A DNA stretch of 64,000 nt from Owenia fusiformis (lineage: Eukaryota; Annelida; Polychaeta; Sabellida; Oweniidae), in contig CAIIXF020000001.1 in NCBI GenBank assembly GCA_903813345.2, forward strand, positions 26,215,915-26,279,914, given 5' to 3'. Shown in pieces: positions 1 to 13,500 of the stretch. Numbering within the stretch: the stretch's first letter is position 1; each line of letters starts with the position of its first letter. The position numbers were made by a program, and so were the translations under genes. The notes beneath the pieces are model-generated. The model did no database searches. It worked only from the letters and a program-made list of their open reading frames with translations, and was not told where the DNA came from.

Positions 1-299
1 CTGCTCCTAAAGTCCAGTCATCACCCTGAGGTGAATAAAAGCAATAGAGTTGTTATGAATAGTGGCTATCGGTCAGTGGTAAACATATAATAAACTTTGA
101 TGAACTGATGAATAAAATATTTTTTCTCTATGTTTGTGAAATGCTAAGGTGAAGTAGATCTTAAACATTAAGAAAAATCACTTAAATAGATATATTTATG
201 AATTATAAATATATGAACATACATGTGTTATTTGTAATTTGTTATTCATAACAAGATAAAAAAATTGTAAAATGTTGATGAGGTGTCAATGTCATAAAA

Positions 300-960
300 A
301 GTGCTCTAAAAGAAGTATATCATTAAATTACAATGCATGTCTTCTAAAAGAAGTACTTCATTAAGTTACAACGGAGTGCATGTCTTCTAAAAAAGTATGT
401 AATTAAATTACAATGCATGTCTTCTAAAAGAAGTACATCATTAAATTAGAATGGGGTGCATGTCTTCTAAAAGAAGTACTTCATTAAATTACAATGGAGT
501 GGATGTCTTCTAAAAAAGTATGTCATTAAATTAGAATGGGTTGCATGTCTTCTAAAAATTAGAATGGGGTGCATGTCTTCTAAAAGAAGTATATCATTAA
601 ATTACAATGCATGTCTTCTAAAAGAAGTACTTCATTAAATTAGAATGGGGTGCATGTCTTCTTAAAGAAGCATGTCATTAAATTAAGATGGAGTGGATGT
701 CTTCTAAAAAAAGTATGTCATTAAGATAGAATAGGGTACATGTCTTCTAAAAGAAGTACTTCATTAAATTAGAATAGGGTGCATGTCTTTATTAAATTAG
801 AATGGGGTGTTTGTCCTCTGACAGAAATACAATATTAAATTGAAATAGGGTGCATTTCCTCTAAAAAGTAGCAGATCATTAAGTTAAAATGGGGTGCATG
901 CCCTCTAAACGTACATCATTAAATTGAAATGGGGTGCCTGCCCTCTAAAAGAAGGATGTC
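300..960. repeat. Minisatellite, unit about 43-46 bp
   Basis: Around fifteen imperfect copies of a unit containing GCATGTCTTCTAAAAGAAG, then TTCATTAAATTAGAATGGGG. Copies become more diverged towards 960. The array lies upstream of the first visible PDE7 exon, probably in an intron. No coding content was seen at 1-1526; the short ORFs there have no family resemblance. Confidence 0.9.
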
Positions 961-1526
961 ATTAAAATCATCAAATAGAATGTGATTAATCTATAGCTTC
1001 CCATGAAGCTGTTCAGGGCAGGGGGCTATTGTGAGGATCTGAGCCATCTCCCTCCTGGTATATAATACAAGCAGGGGATTCATTTCATTTTGAGGTAATT
1101 ATTGAAGACGTAGGTTACTTAACATGACGCACTATTATTTATGACAATGTGGCTTTAATTGGATGAATTGGCATGCTGTGACCATACTAAGAACATCTCT
1201 GTATATGTTAACCACACATAACAGAGAATGCGTCAGGAAGTAAGACACATATTCAGATACAGCTTGCTTTGTAAAAACAAGCTTCTTAAAATGGAGTTGG
1301 AAAGAAAAAAACATTTGAGAGGTATACAAATGAATATAAAGTCAGAAGATTTGTATTTTTATCTTCGGGAGAGGCTTCAACATAATGGATTGATGTCTCA
1401 AAGCATGTTAAGTAACATGTAGTGTTAAGTAACATGTAAAGTTAAATATGAATATAGTATTTCAAAATGATTCTTGCCATTTCTTGCCACTTTGTGTTGA
1501 ACATGTAGTTTACTTTGTATTTTCAG

Positions 1527-4500
1527 TGCTCAGTTTGGATAATTACACAGCACATTATGATGAGAAGTTTCACAGTTTACGAAGTGCCACGTTGAGGAAA
1601 CGTACCTCACTTGATCAGTTGACATCTGAGACAAGCACTGTGGTCAATGATGGCTACAACAAACAAGCCAAGGTTAGTAATCGTCCTTTTTATGTCTCCA
1701 TCACTATACTACACTGCTCTAAGATAAATGCCTCATCAGAATTCTATTCTCCTGTTTAATTACATTTAATGATTACCAGCTACATGCATTGTTATGTCAC
1801 CACCAAAAAGTGGTGACATATTGTTATGGTCTCCATTTTTTGTGACAGTGGTTGGCAATTGGTGTTTTGTGGTTGGCGGTCGGCGATTGGCGTCTGTAAC
1901 AAATTCTTACAACTTCCAATAACTTAACAAATACTGTTTAAACTGACTTCAATGTTTTTCAAAATCATGTTCAAGTTTTCTGAAGTTCAAATCTGACTTA
2001 AAATTTAAGATTTGACTTTCAATGACCTTCTAAAGGTCAAAAAGTGTCAAAAAGGTTTCAACTTTCTTCACATTGACCAATTTTTTTTAAAAATCATTTT
2101 CAAGATCTCAGAATGTCAAATCTGACTTAAGATTGAACTAATAGGTGGATTTGGTGTCAAGACGTTTCACCCCCTGGACGTTTCACCCCTAGACTGTTCA
2201 CTCCTTAGACGTTTCACCCCCTAGACATTTCACCCCTTAGACGGTTCACCCCCTAGACATTTCACCCCCTGGACATTTCACCCCCTATACATGTCTTAGG
2301 GGTGAAATGTCTAAGGGATGAAATGTCTAGGGGGTGAAACTTCTAGGGGTGAAACGTCTAGGGGATGAAATGTCTAAGGGATGAAATGTCTAGGGGTGAA
2401 ATGTCCAGGGGGTGAAATGTCTAAGGGGTGAAACATCCATGGGGTGAAACGTCCAGGGGTGAAACGTCTAGAAAGCGAACTAATAATATTGTGAGCAACT
2501 AGGTAGTGACATTTTGTCATGTTAATGCCTTTTTTTGTGTGTGGCGATTCATTTTCAAATTACTATTTCAAAAATGAATTAGAATACATTGGTAGAAAGT
2601 AAGTTATCAACCTGGTGGTGTTTTATAAAAGCCTGTCTTTTTATTTCACCACCACAGCATTTGATGTCTTATGGTCGGCATTCAGAGTTCGGCTGCATCT
2701 ATAACAAATAACAGATGGTGACTTTTTGCATGTCAATGCCTTGTTAAAAAAAATTACATGCATTATCAAAACACCAACATAATATTTTAAACAAATTTTT
2801 CCTACTGTTAAAAAGAATGATCAAGTTTAAGTAGTAATTTTGCAACTTTTTTATAGTGTGCCTCTAACAGTAGGAGGTTTTATTTTTGCTTGAAATGTTT
2901 TGCCATGAATATCCTGAGGCTGTAAATAACATTTTTCTGGTGGAGTGCACATTGACATTGCATTCCTTTGAAAAGTGTGCCCTAAAGTTGAATTTAAACA
3001 ATCTTTCAAATGATTATTCACACACCAAAAAAACTCTTGATTTCCTTTAGTCACATGCCAAGGAAGTGTGTAATTTTTATCGTTTTCACATTGGAAATTA
3101 GAAAACCTAGAGTGCACACATATTTTATTTGTTAAACATTATTGTTTGTTTTTAATAATCCTATCATTTCTAATGATAATGTTTATTGGATTTTGAAAGG
3201 AAATTGTTTACGAGTTTGGTGCTTCAATTGCATGTAATGCAAACTTAAGAGCATGAATGATAATCTGATAAAGTCATAATCATGGTTCAAACTTCTATTT
3301 AATATTTCCAGTTATCTTGGTTATAAATTAATAACTTGTATTATTGTTTACTTTTACAGAATATGTTGTCCAGATTGGGGAGCTGGGACTTCAATATGTT
3401 CCATTTAGATAAGCTCACAAATGGTAAGATTCAAAATTTATGTACCATAAATCCTGTGTTTATTGAACATTTTTTGCCAAGAAAAATGTTAAGCATCGGT
3501 AGGTGTTCACTTTAGAGAGGGTAATTTATACAGACGTCAATAGAGTATGTACAAAGGAATGGTGTCCACTAGAGGTTAGAAATTGGATTAATTAATTGAC
3601 ATTAGGTCAATTCATTGAATTTCTCCAAAATTATTCCAATGTTGTTAATTTTATCTATTGAATGGAGTCTAGAAAAAAGTCTGTTTTATAGTGTTAAGGT
3701 TGTATTTGGTGATCTAAAAAATATAAACTTTTGTTTCTAAAATGATGGGAAATTCAAATATTTGAAAATTATGAGACAAATGACTTTTTTTTAGTCACTT
3801 TTTTCAAAAAATGTCTTAGATTCTTTTTCAGGTCATGAAAAGTAATATTTGAATAATGAGACTATACTTTTCATGGGGCCTTTATGTCCAATGCCAAGGT
3901 GATCTTTTTTAATGAACTTGAACTCCTGAAATACTAAGTGAATGTAAATTATTGAAAAGTCACTCTCAAGACCAGTTGAACTTCGATCACAAAATATAAA
4001 ACAAATTACGCACATTACCGGCAAATCTCCAATATTTGACTTTCAAACTTGAAGAATCACTTTTTAACACAAGGTTTTTATTTCGATCAAACGTTACCTA
4101 TTACCTTTAAAAACAACAGAGACATCTGTATTACTTTTTCAATATTCAATATTAATCCACATATGATTATTATGAAATTTGGGAGGTTTTCATAAAAGTA
4201 CATTGCAACTGACATTCTAATTGGCTGCGATTAAATAATTTCTCCACTGAGATAATAGTTGTTATTGTAGGGAAAGTTAACCACATATTGCTTTGCATAT
4301 TCACTGGTGATCCACTCGATTACGCTGGTTACCGAAACGGCTCATTACGGTAACAAAATGTCGGAACATCGAGGGTATATATTTGCGAACAAATTGTACA
4401 GAAGACAACAGAATTGTTGATTTAGTTCCTCACTTAAGTTACATAAATGGTATTTCGAAAAAATGTTAAGATGTGTTTTTGTGAGAAAAAATTTCGTGGG

Positions 4501-7500
4501 GATTCTGCCTACAAAGCGTGAAATAAGGGAAAAAGAAAAATCGTACCTCTGACGTTACGACATTTTGTTACCGAAACGAACCGTTTTTACGTCATTAGAC
4601 ATTCAAAATTTGGTCAACTTGATATCATATTTGAGGTCTACATGTAAAAGTATATCTAGAAATATGGTTTTTATTAATCATCTGAAATTTTCTTTGAAAA
4701 TTTGAATTCTATGTTGGATAGACTGTATATTCACCATATCACAAACTTTTTTTTGTGTTGGACTTTGTTGGAATACTTTCTTTTATTGGATATATTTTCA
4801 TTTGTATAATTATCAGACACAACTGCACAAGGGTTATATGAAAATTGATCTACTAAAACTAATGATTATTCAAGCTTAGGTAACTTTCTAATATCCTGCC
4901 ATGTTATAAAGCTGTCATAATTTTACAATATTGTTAATTTTCCTCATAATGTGCATTGCCTATTTCTATGTCACCACTTTTTGGTGGTGACATAGAAATA
5001 GGCAATGCACATTATGAGGAAAATTATGGTCTCCATTTTTGTGGCGGCGGTTGGCAGTCAGCGGTTGGTGGTTGGCAGTTGGTGTCTGTAACAAATTCTT
5101 ACAACTTCCAGTAACTTAACAAATACTGTTTAGACTAACTTCAATTTTTTCAAAATCAACTACAAGTTTTCAGAAGTTCAAATCTGACTTAATATGTAAG
5201 ATTTGACCTTCAATGGTCTTTTTAAGGTAAAAAAGGTCAAAAAGGTCTTTTTTCAACTTGCTTCAAATTGACCAAATTTTTTTCAGTATAATCTTCAAGT
5301 TATTAGAAGTTCAAATCTGACTTAAGATTTGAGATTTGACCTTCAATGACCTACTCAAGGTCAAAAAAGGTCATTTTTCAACTTGCTTCAAATTGACCTA
5401 TTTTTTCAAAATCATCTACAAGTTCTCAGAAATTCAAATCTGACTTTAGCTTGAACTAATAATATTGTGAGCAACAAGGTGGTGACATTTTGTCATGTTG
5501 ATGCCTTGTCTAAAACGTCCAACAGTTCTGATTCTGTTTCATGATAAGCCTGAAATAATTAAGGATATCTAGTAATAATTTTTAAAAACTGGACATTTTT
5601 AATTAATGAATTTTGAGATTTCTGCATCTTAAATCCCAGTAACTTCTGTATTGGATCAAATGTTTTTTTTCAGATAATGAAATAATGAATGTGATTGAAA
5701 CAATGTGGCATGATTTTTTTTAAGAATTACTTCAACATTATCCACTCCATTCTTTGCTATCACTAATTTTTGAAATGTAAAGTGCAGTAGAAGTAAAACT
5801 AACATCATTCACAGTATACCATTACCATTAGTCAACAAGTAATGCCACTAGTCAACACTTAATTCTATAGAAATACCACAAAATGAGAAGGCGCATCCAG
5901 TTATTGATTGTGTAGTAGACATTTTAGTATTGGCATTAAGTTTTTTTTACATATACACGTACGTGTAGAAATAAGTTCAAAGCACTTATATCTAAAAATG
6001 AAAGTTTACTTTACTCAAGTACTATTATAATATACCGTTTGCTATTCAGTTGAGATTATTGATGACCCAAGTTCTATATATTAACACATGTCTTGGTGTG
6101 TATTAACACCATGGTCCTTTCAATTAGTTCAAAATGTTTGACAGGACAACTCTCAGAATATCCAGCTTGGGGGCATCCCAGAGTTCATATATGATATATA
6201 ATTGGTGATAGTGTCAAAGAACTCATCTTTTGATTACCAGTTTACCATTCAATAATAGTTACTAATAGATTTAAGGCAAAATGTTGACTTTGACTGATTA
6301 CTGTTTGGCATTCAGGATAAAAAAATCTATGAAGAAATTAAATGAATAATTTGTTGACAACTATAGCTACCTATTCGTGTTTGTGTCCTTGTATGGTGAT
6401 TGGTTACACCTAGCATCTAGGAAATTTTATATTTTATCTTTCAAAATACATAAATTTTGTCTTTTCATCATCTATTGGTACACATGTATAAAGGAAACAT
6501 CTGGATGTATTTCTTGAATTTCTGAGGATTGTTGGGAATGGTCTGAGTTACCAATCAAGTGCATCATGCCACCTATTGGTCAAAAATGTACCATTAATAT
6601 GTATTTTTATCTACCTGTATATTCCATCTACAAGTGTATGTATTTTTAAACACTGTATATTACATGGATCTTGTATAGTATAGTATCTTGTACAGTCCAA
6701 GAGACTGGCATGATGGAGTCAATAAAACATATATAATGGTTATAATACACAGGCATTTCACAATAAAATAGAGAATCTCATGATGGGAACACCCCCAGGA
6801 ACATCTTGCATGAATTACAATGATATCATTTTATAGTGAACAGTGGGAAAACAATCAATATTTTTGTTACAATTGAATTTTTTTTTTATTGCAGGTCAGT
6901 CACTGTATTATACAAGTCTGCAACTCTTTCAAGAATATGGACTCCTCAATGCCTTCAACATTGACATTATCAAGCTCATGAAATGTTTTTGTAAGTAGAT
7001 TGTTCTTAATTAGTAAACAAGAAAATCTTTGAGTTCCAAGGTGAATTCTGGACCAGCTTAGCTATGACCATACCAAGGTTGTCTGTCTGAGCTAGGTTAT
7101 TCATATTAGCCATTAAAATTTATTTTGAAATTTATTTTTGTTATTTCAAAATAAATCAAGATAATAAGACAATATATGATAAAGGAAGATTATTTTGTGT
7201 CTTGCGTTCTGCCTGAACCTAATTGTGCATGAGGTAATGTACAAACACTCACCAGGGGGAGACTTACAAACATGAGGTTCAAGGACATAAATATGATTTA
7301 GATATGTGCTTTATGGAAAGTATTGCTTTTTAGTGACTAAACTGTTTGCTTTTGTATTCTATTTGCCACATATGAGATAAGAAAAATTCCAAAAATTGAA
7401 GTAAAAAGGAAAATATGGTAATGTGAAAGTCTAGACAAGTCAGTGTGAGTCTAGATATCTGGAGAAATAGTTTGATCACAGTCTTGATTCGATACTTGAA

Positions 7501-10500
7501 ATATTAAAGTTGTTTTAAAGAAAACATTTAAATCATATAAATTGCAATTGTCAGTATTTGTTTAGTAGTTATTTATTGAGCTTACAAATGTCAGATCTAT
7601 GCCAAGGCTGAATTATTATTAGATGACTTGTTTCATTGTAAAAATCTTGAAACAAAGTCCTTATCTAGTTTCTCAAATAACCCACTTCCATTCAGATTAT
7701 TTCACAATTTTGTCAAACCTTGAAGGAACTTCCTTATTGTCCTGTTTTAATTTGATCAAATCCCTGACCCATCTTATATTGATTAGGATTCTACAGGGTG
7801 GGTAGAATGGTTAGTAGTACATTTCTGTGCTAAGATCCTCATGATTATAGCAGAACTATGTGTGAATGAAATACCAATAGATAGATGATCCAATTCCTCC
7901 TTAAAATTAAATGAAATGATTTTTTACTTTAGAACTAGGCATTTAACACAACATTTATGATGTTTGAAGTCTGGTTGTTAAGCAAATTTTCTATGGTGCT
8001 TAGAAAATCATAAAATTAAAAAATGATGTGATGTATTATTTCATTGGAAATTAAATTACTTTTCCAATGGTATATCATTCATGCATAGTTCTGCTATTAT
8101 TAGGATATGATTAGGATATCCTGAATAAGAACTGTACTTCTTTTTTCTGACCTACCCTGTATATGTGCATACATATTAAAGTTATCACTTGTTTCAAGGC
8201 AAAAGATTAAATCAACTTCCTCGAATAAGCAACTGAATAAATCATTGAGTATTATTTCAAACTTATTGTGAATATTGGAAACATGTCATTTTGCTCTACA
8301 AAATGAACATGGATGATCATCTGACATAGTTGCTCCATTATTGATATCAATTCATTGTTGCTTTTTCATGAATATTTCACTGGTCCTGCCTTTTCATAAA
8401 TATTCTTTCATTTGTCCCCATACATTCTCAAAAGACACCATGAAAACGAAAGCATTTTTTCGATTTATTCAAAACAGGTTTTTTCCAACTGAGTAATATG
8501 AGGAATTACTACTCATAAGACATTTTGTATGACTTGAAAAGATTGGCAATTGGCGTGGGTATATATATATAGAGAAAATGATTCTTGTATCTTTCAGGTG
8601 TATTTAGATTCATTCTAAATGCTGTTATAATTGTTAAACTTCAATTAATTCGCAGTAGATTTCGATTGCTCCTTGACACTGGTGTTAGAGATAAGATTCT
8701 ATGTGGCTTGAAGTACAATTCAATTTATCACTTGTTACAAGTGGAATTCACTACCTAAGTTTCATATCATCTCATCGAGTTAATTCAAATTTTTGCATGT
8801 ATGTTAACTAGTGCTGCCATCTTTCAATGATGTACATAACTGAAATGGTAAATGTGTAATATTGTTCTTATTTTCTGAAATAGGGCAACAGTTCAGTGGT
8901 TTCTCATCCTTAATATATCAATATAACTCTGTGGAAGAGCATTTCTCCTGAAATGCAATGACCATAGTTTGATCCCTGGTTCATGGCAAAACTACTTTGG
9001 CTGTTGTGTTAAGTGATTAAAGGTGTTTCACAGAGATATCCACAGTTTGTGCAATTTGTATGTCCGTTTGTTACTTGCACATGGAATAAGACAGGGCTCT
9101 TTGAGGAGAGATTTCTGTGTCTGTCCTTCTATGATTTTTGGAATCATTGTAGTAGCCTTCTATAAATTATTGTGAATCTTACAACTGCCTTGCAAAAATG
9201 ATATACATTCATACATAAACCAGAATTGTAAAGTTCTGTGTGAACATACAATATCCCCAAACTAATTGTTATTCCAATCTTTATTGTAGCTTCGATTGAG
9301 ACGGGTTACCATAGCAACCCATATCATAACTCTGTCCATGCGGCTGATGTTACTCAAGCTATGCATTGCTACCTCACTGAAGACAAGGTAAGAACCATTT
9401 ATAGTGTATGAGAGACCATAAAGAGTGTACAAGGGACTGTAGTTGGGGAACTATAATAGATAGAGCGAAGCAACGTTTGATCCATTTAGATATGAGGGGA
9501 TGGCCAGGACAGTGTTTATTATTGGTTGTTAGATGTTAAACTGTGACTTCTTAAAAATGTGCTTTGATATCCATGTAGGCTTTGTAGATGTAGATAGTGA
9601 AAGCAAATATATAATATAAATAAACCATACAAATACTTTGAAAAATTTTGAAACATATTTCCTTATCCAACCATCCAAGTTCCATTGTGCATGTAAAGTG
9701 TACTGCATCTGTATCTGAACTGTATATACTTAGCTGTATATGTGTCGTAGTCGACTGTTCACTTGACTCAAGACTATTAAACTGCTTTTCAATCAACAAA
9801 TTAAAAATTATGATTCCAGGTAACCAGAATATATTGTATGCCATGTATAAGTGTGTACCATTGTTTTAGATGTGTTTTTACAGTCCACTAGAGAAGATGG
9901 CAGCTCTAGTGGCAGCTATGACACATGATCTAGATCATCCATATATTATATGCCATGTATAAGTGTGTACCATTGTTTCAGATGTGTTCTTACAGTCCAC
10001 TAGAGAAGATGACAGCTCTATTGGCAGCTATGACACATGATCTAGATCATCCATATATTATATGCCATGTATAAGTGTGTACCATTGTTTCAGATGCGTT
10101 CTTATAGTCCACTAGAGAAGATGACAGCTCTATTGGCAGCTATGACACATGATCTGAATCATCCATATATCATATGCCATGTATAAGTGTGTACCATTGT
10201 TTCAGATGTGTTCTTACAGTCCACTAGAGAAGATGACAGCTCTATTGGCAACTATGACACATGATCTGGATCATCCATATATTATATGCCATGTATAAGT
10301 GTGTACCATTGTTTCAGATGTGTTCTTACAGTCCACTAGAAAAGATGACAGCTCTATTGGCAGCTATGACACATGATCTAGATCATCCATATATTATATG
10401 CCATGTATAAGTGTGAACCATTGTTTCAGATGTGTTCTTACAGTCCACTAGAAAAGATGACAGCTCTATTGGCAGCTATGACACATGATCTGGATCATCC

Positions 10501-13500
10501 ATATATTATATGTCATGTATAAGTGTGTACCATTGTTTCAGATGTGTTCTTATAGTCCACTAGAGAAGATGACAGCTCTATTGGCAGCTATGACACATGA
10601 TCTGGATCATCATATATTATATGCCATGTATAAGTGTGTACCATTGTTTCAGATGTGTTCTTACAGTCCACTAGAAAAGATGACAGCTCTATTGGCAGCT
10701 ATTACACATGATCTGGATCATCCATATATTATATGCCATGTATAAGTGTGTACCATTGTTTCAGATGTGTTCTTACAGTCCACTAGAGAAGATGACAGCT
10801 CTATTGGCAGCTATGACACATGATCTGGATCATCCATATATTATATGCCATGTATAAGTGTGTACCATTGTTTCAGATGTGTTCTTACAGTCCACTAGAG
10901 AAGATGACAGCTCTATTGGCAGCTATGACACATGATCTGGATCATCCATATATTATATGCCATGTATAAGTGTGTACCATTGTTTCAGATGTGTTCTTAC
11001 AGTCCACTAGAGAAGATGACAGCTCTATTGGCAGCTATGACACATGATCTGGATCATCCATATATTATATGCCATGTATAAGTGTGTACCATTGTTTCAG
11101 ATGTGTTCTTACAGTCCACTAGAGAAGATGACAGCTCTATTGGCAGCTATGACACATGATCTGGATCATCCATATATTATATGCCATGTATAAGTGTGTA
11201 CCATTGTTTCAGATGTGTTCTTACAGTCCACTAGAGAAGATGACAGCTCTATTGGCAGCTATGACACATGATCTGGATCATCCAGGTGTTAACCAATCAT
11301 TCCTAATAGCCACCTCCAATCATCTGGCAGCTCTTTACAAGGTAGGGAACATTTTCCATAATACAGAACAGAGTATTTCATAATGACCATCCCCCATCAA
11401 CCACCAATCCTAAATAGATTGACGTGATGGGGGACAGCCATACGCCATGAAACACCCTGTAGTATGTACGTATATTACTTTAACTATAGACAGAGTATAT
11501 GGAATTTTGAACTTTATATACACGTATGTGGACTTCTTTGAAAACATGTTTGTGGTATAGTTGATAATTCAGTATATAATTCTTACAAAAGTTGTTCACA
11601 ATCCCACTTCTCTGATGGCTTTATCAAACACTAAATATATGCATGATGCATGCTACATCTATTCAAACATTAAGTCAATTTACAAGTAAAGGTTTCCATT
11701 GATTGGCTTCTTTGACAGATGATCTTTGAGGTCCAAACAAAATATAGTCTTGGAATGCATCAAGTTGGTAATATTACTTTGTTAAGTGCACAGCTATCTA
11801 AATCATTATTTGTTTTATATAATATATGTATTTCATGCATTGATTGTTGAATTATTTGATTCATTTTGTTTTAGAACCAGTCTGTGCTGGAGAATCACCA
11901 TTGGCGTTCTGCTATTGCAGTGATACATGAGTCAGGGGTATTTGACCATCTTCAACCAGAACAATGGTATGCTTGCTATTTCTTCAAAGTAGAAATTTTG
12001 TATATTTAAACAAATAGTTTATGAGCACATTTAAAATGTCAAACCACCATCCATTTTCTCTGTTCTATAAAATTATGAAATCTTAGTATTCAATTCAATT
12101 AGCCTTAGACCTTTCCGATAAACCCCGTCAACTTTTGGTACATCATAGAAACTATGATATATTGGCTAAATTGATGATTGGTTGTAGGTTGCAATTTGTC
12201 CAATTGAAACTTGGGCCTACTGCATTAACTTATTAATTTTGAAAAGTACAACCTATGACAGCACTGATCTAGCTAATATATCATAGCTTCTTTGATCTAC
12301 CAAAAGATGGCAGTGTTTATTAAAAAGGTCTATTAACACTTTGCAGTGAACAATTAACACTTTAACGGTGTGTTTAGTATGTGCTATAATAACAGAATGA
12401 TTATCTTGTCATTACAGGAGTAGTGTAGAGTGTCAGTTGAAGTCTCTCATCTTAGCTACAGATATAACCAGACAACAGGAGTTCCTCACTAAGTTCAGGG
12501 TATGTTGCTTTATTTTCATAAAGCCACCTCTGTTTGGATGAGTCACAAGCAATTCAGACCAACTGATTGGTAAATTTATTTTAAAACATTGCTAATAGCA
12601 ATTAGCAGTCTTAAAATCTCCCAGGGACTTTGTACATGAAAAACTGCTTTCAACATTTATTTACTGTCCTTCCACTTAATTTGGCGACTATTGTTAAAGT
12701 CTGCCAAATTTAGTAGCCGCCAAATTCAGTATTTCATATTTCAATCGTAAAGTATGGTATATACATTTCAATTGCAAGTCCGCAAAATTAAGTAGTTGTC
12801 AAATGTTCAAAACACCAAATCCACCAAAATAAGTAGCACCAAATTAAGTAGAAGTACAGTATGGAATTTGAAAAAACAGTTTATTGTGCGAGGACATTGT
12901 TTCCTGTAATTGCAATCAGGTGGTGACACCTTTTTGCCTGCGTTATGTATAATAGGCTGTTGAATTTATAACATCTCCCTGATCCCAATAACAGCTATTG
13001 AACAATAGGGTACATTTTCACCCAAAATAAAGAAAATTATGAAAAATGTTTTTACTATTTTTATGTCACCACCATCATTGTTGACATATTGTTATTGTCT
13101 CCAACTTTTTTGTGGCGGTGTTCAGAGTTTGACTTTTGGTGTTTGGCATCAGTAATACATGTAACAAATGGCAGGTTGTTACATTTTGCATTTTGATGCC
13201 TTGTATTTATTTGTTTTGTGTTGAAATTTTACAGCAGCATCTGGACAATCAGGATCTAGATCTTCCAAACAATGAACAGCACCGGCATTTTATTTTACAG
13301 GTAAGCATTTCATTTTACAGAAGAACATTATCATATTACAGGTAAACATTTTACGACACGTAATATGAATTCATTTTATCAACCTTTCCAAGCTCAGTCC
13401 TTCAAGTTATGATAGATGTAATTAATTTATTTTCATTTAAATTATTGAAAAACATATTGCTTTTGATATGTATAAAGTATTGTATAAAATCATGGATTTC

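Noticed and set aside
9824-11284. CRISPR array or coding tandem-repeat protein
   Set aside because: The unit is 112 bp with no unique spacers and lies in an animal gene; 112 is not a multiple of three, and each unit has an in-frame stop, so it is a splice-acceptor/partial-exon array.
10485-11383. ORFs of 86 and 75 codons across the array
   Set aside because: They start in ATG codons of the repeat and cross intron sequence; only 11213-11341 is supported as exon.
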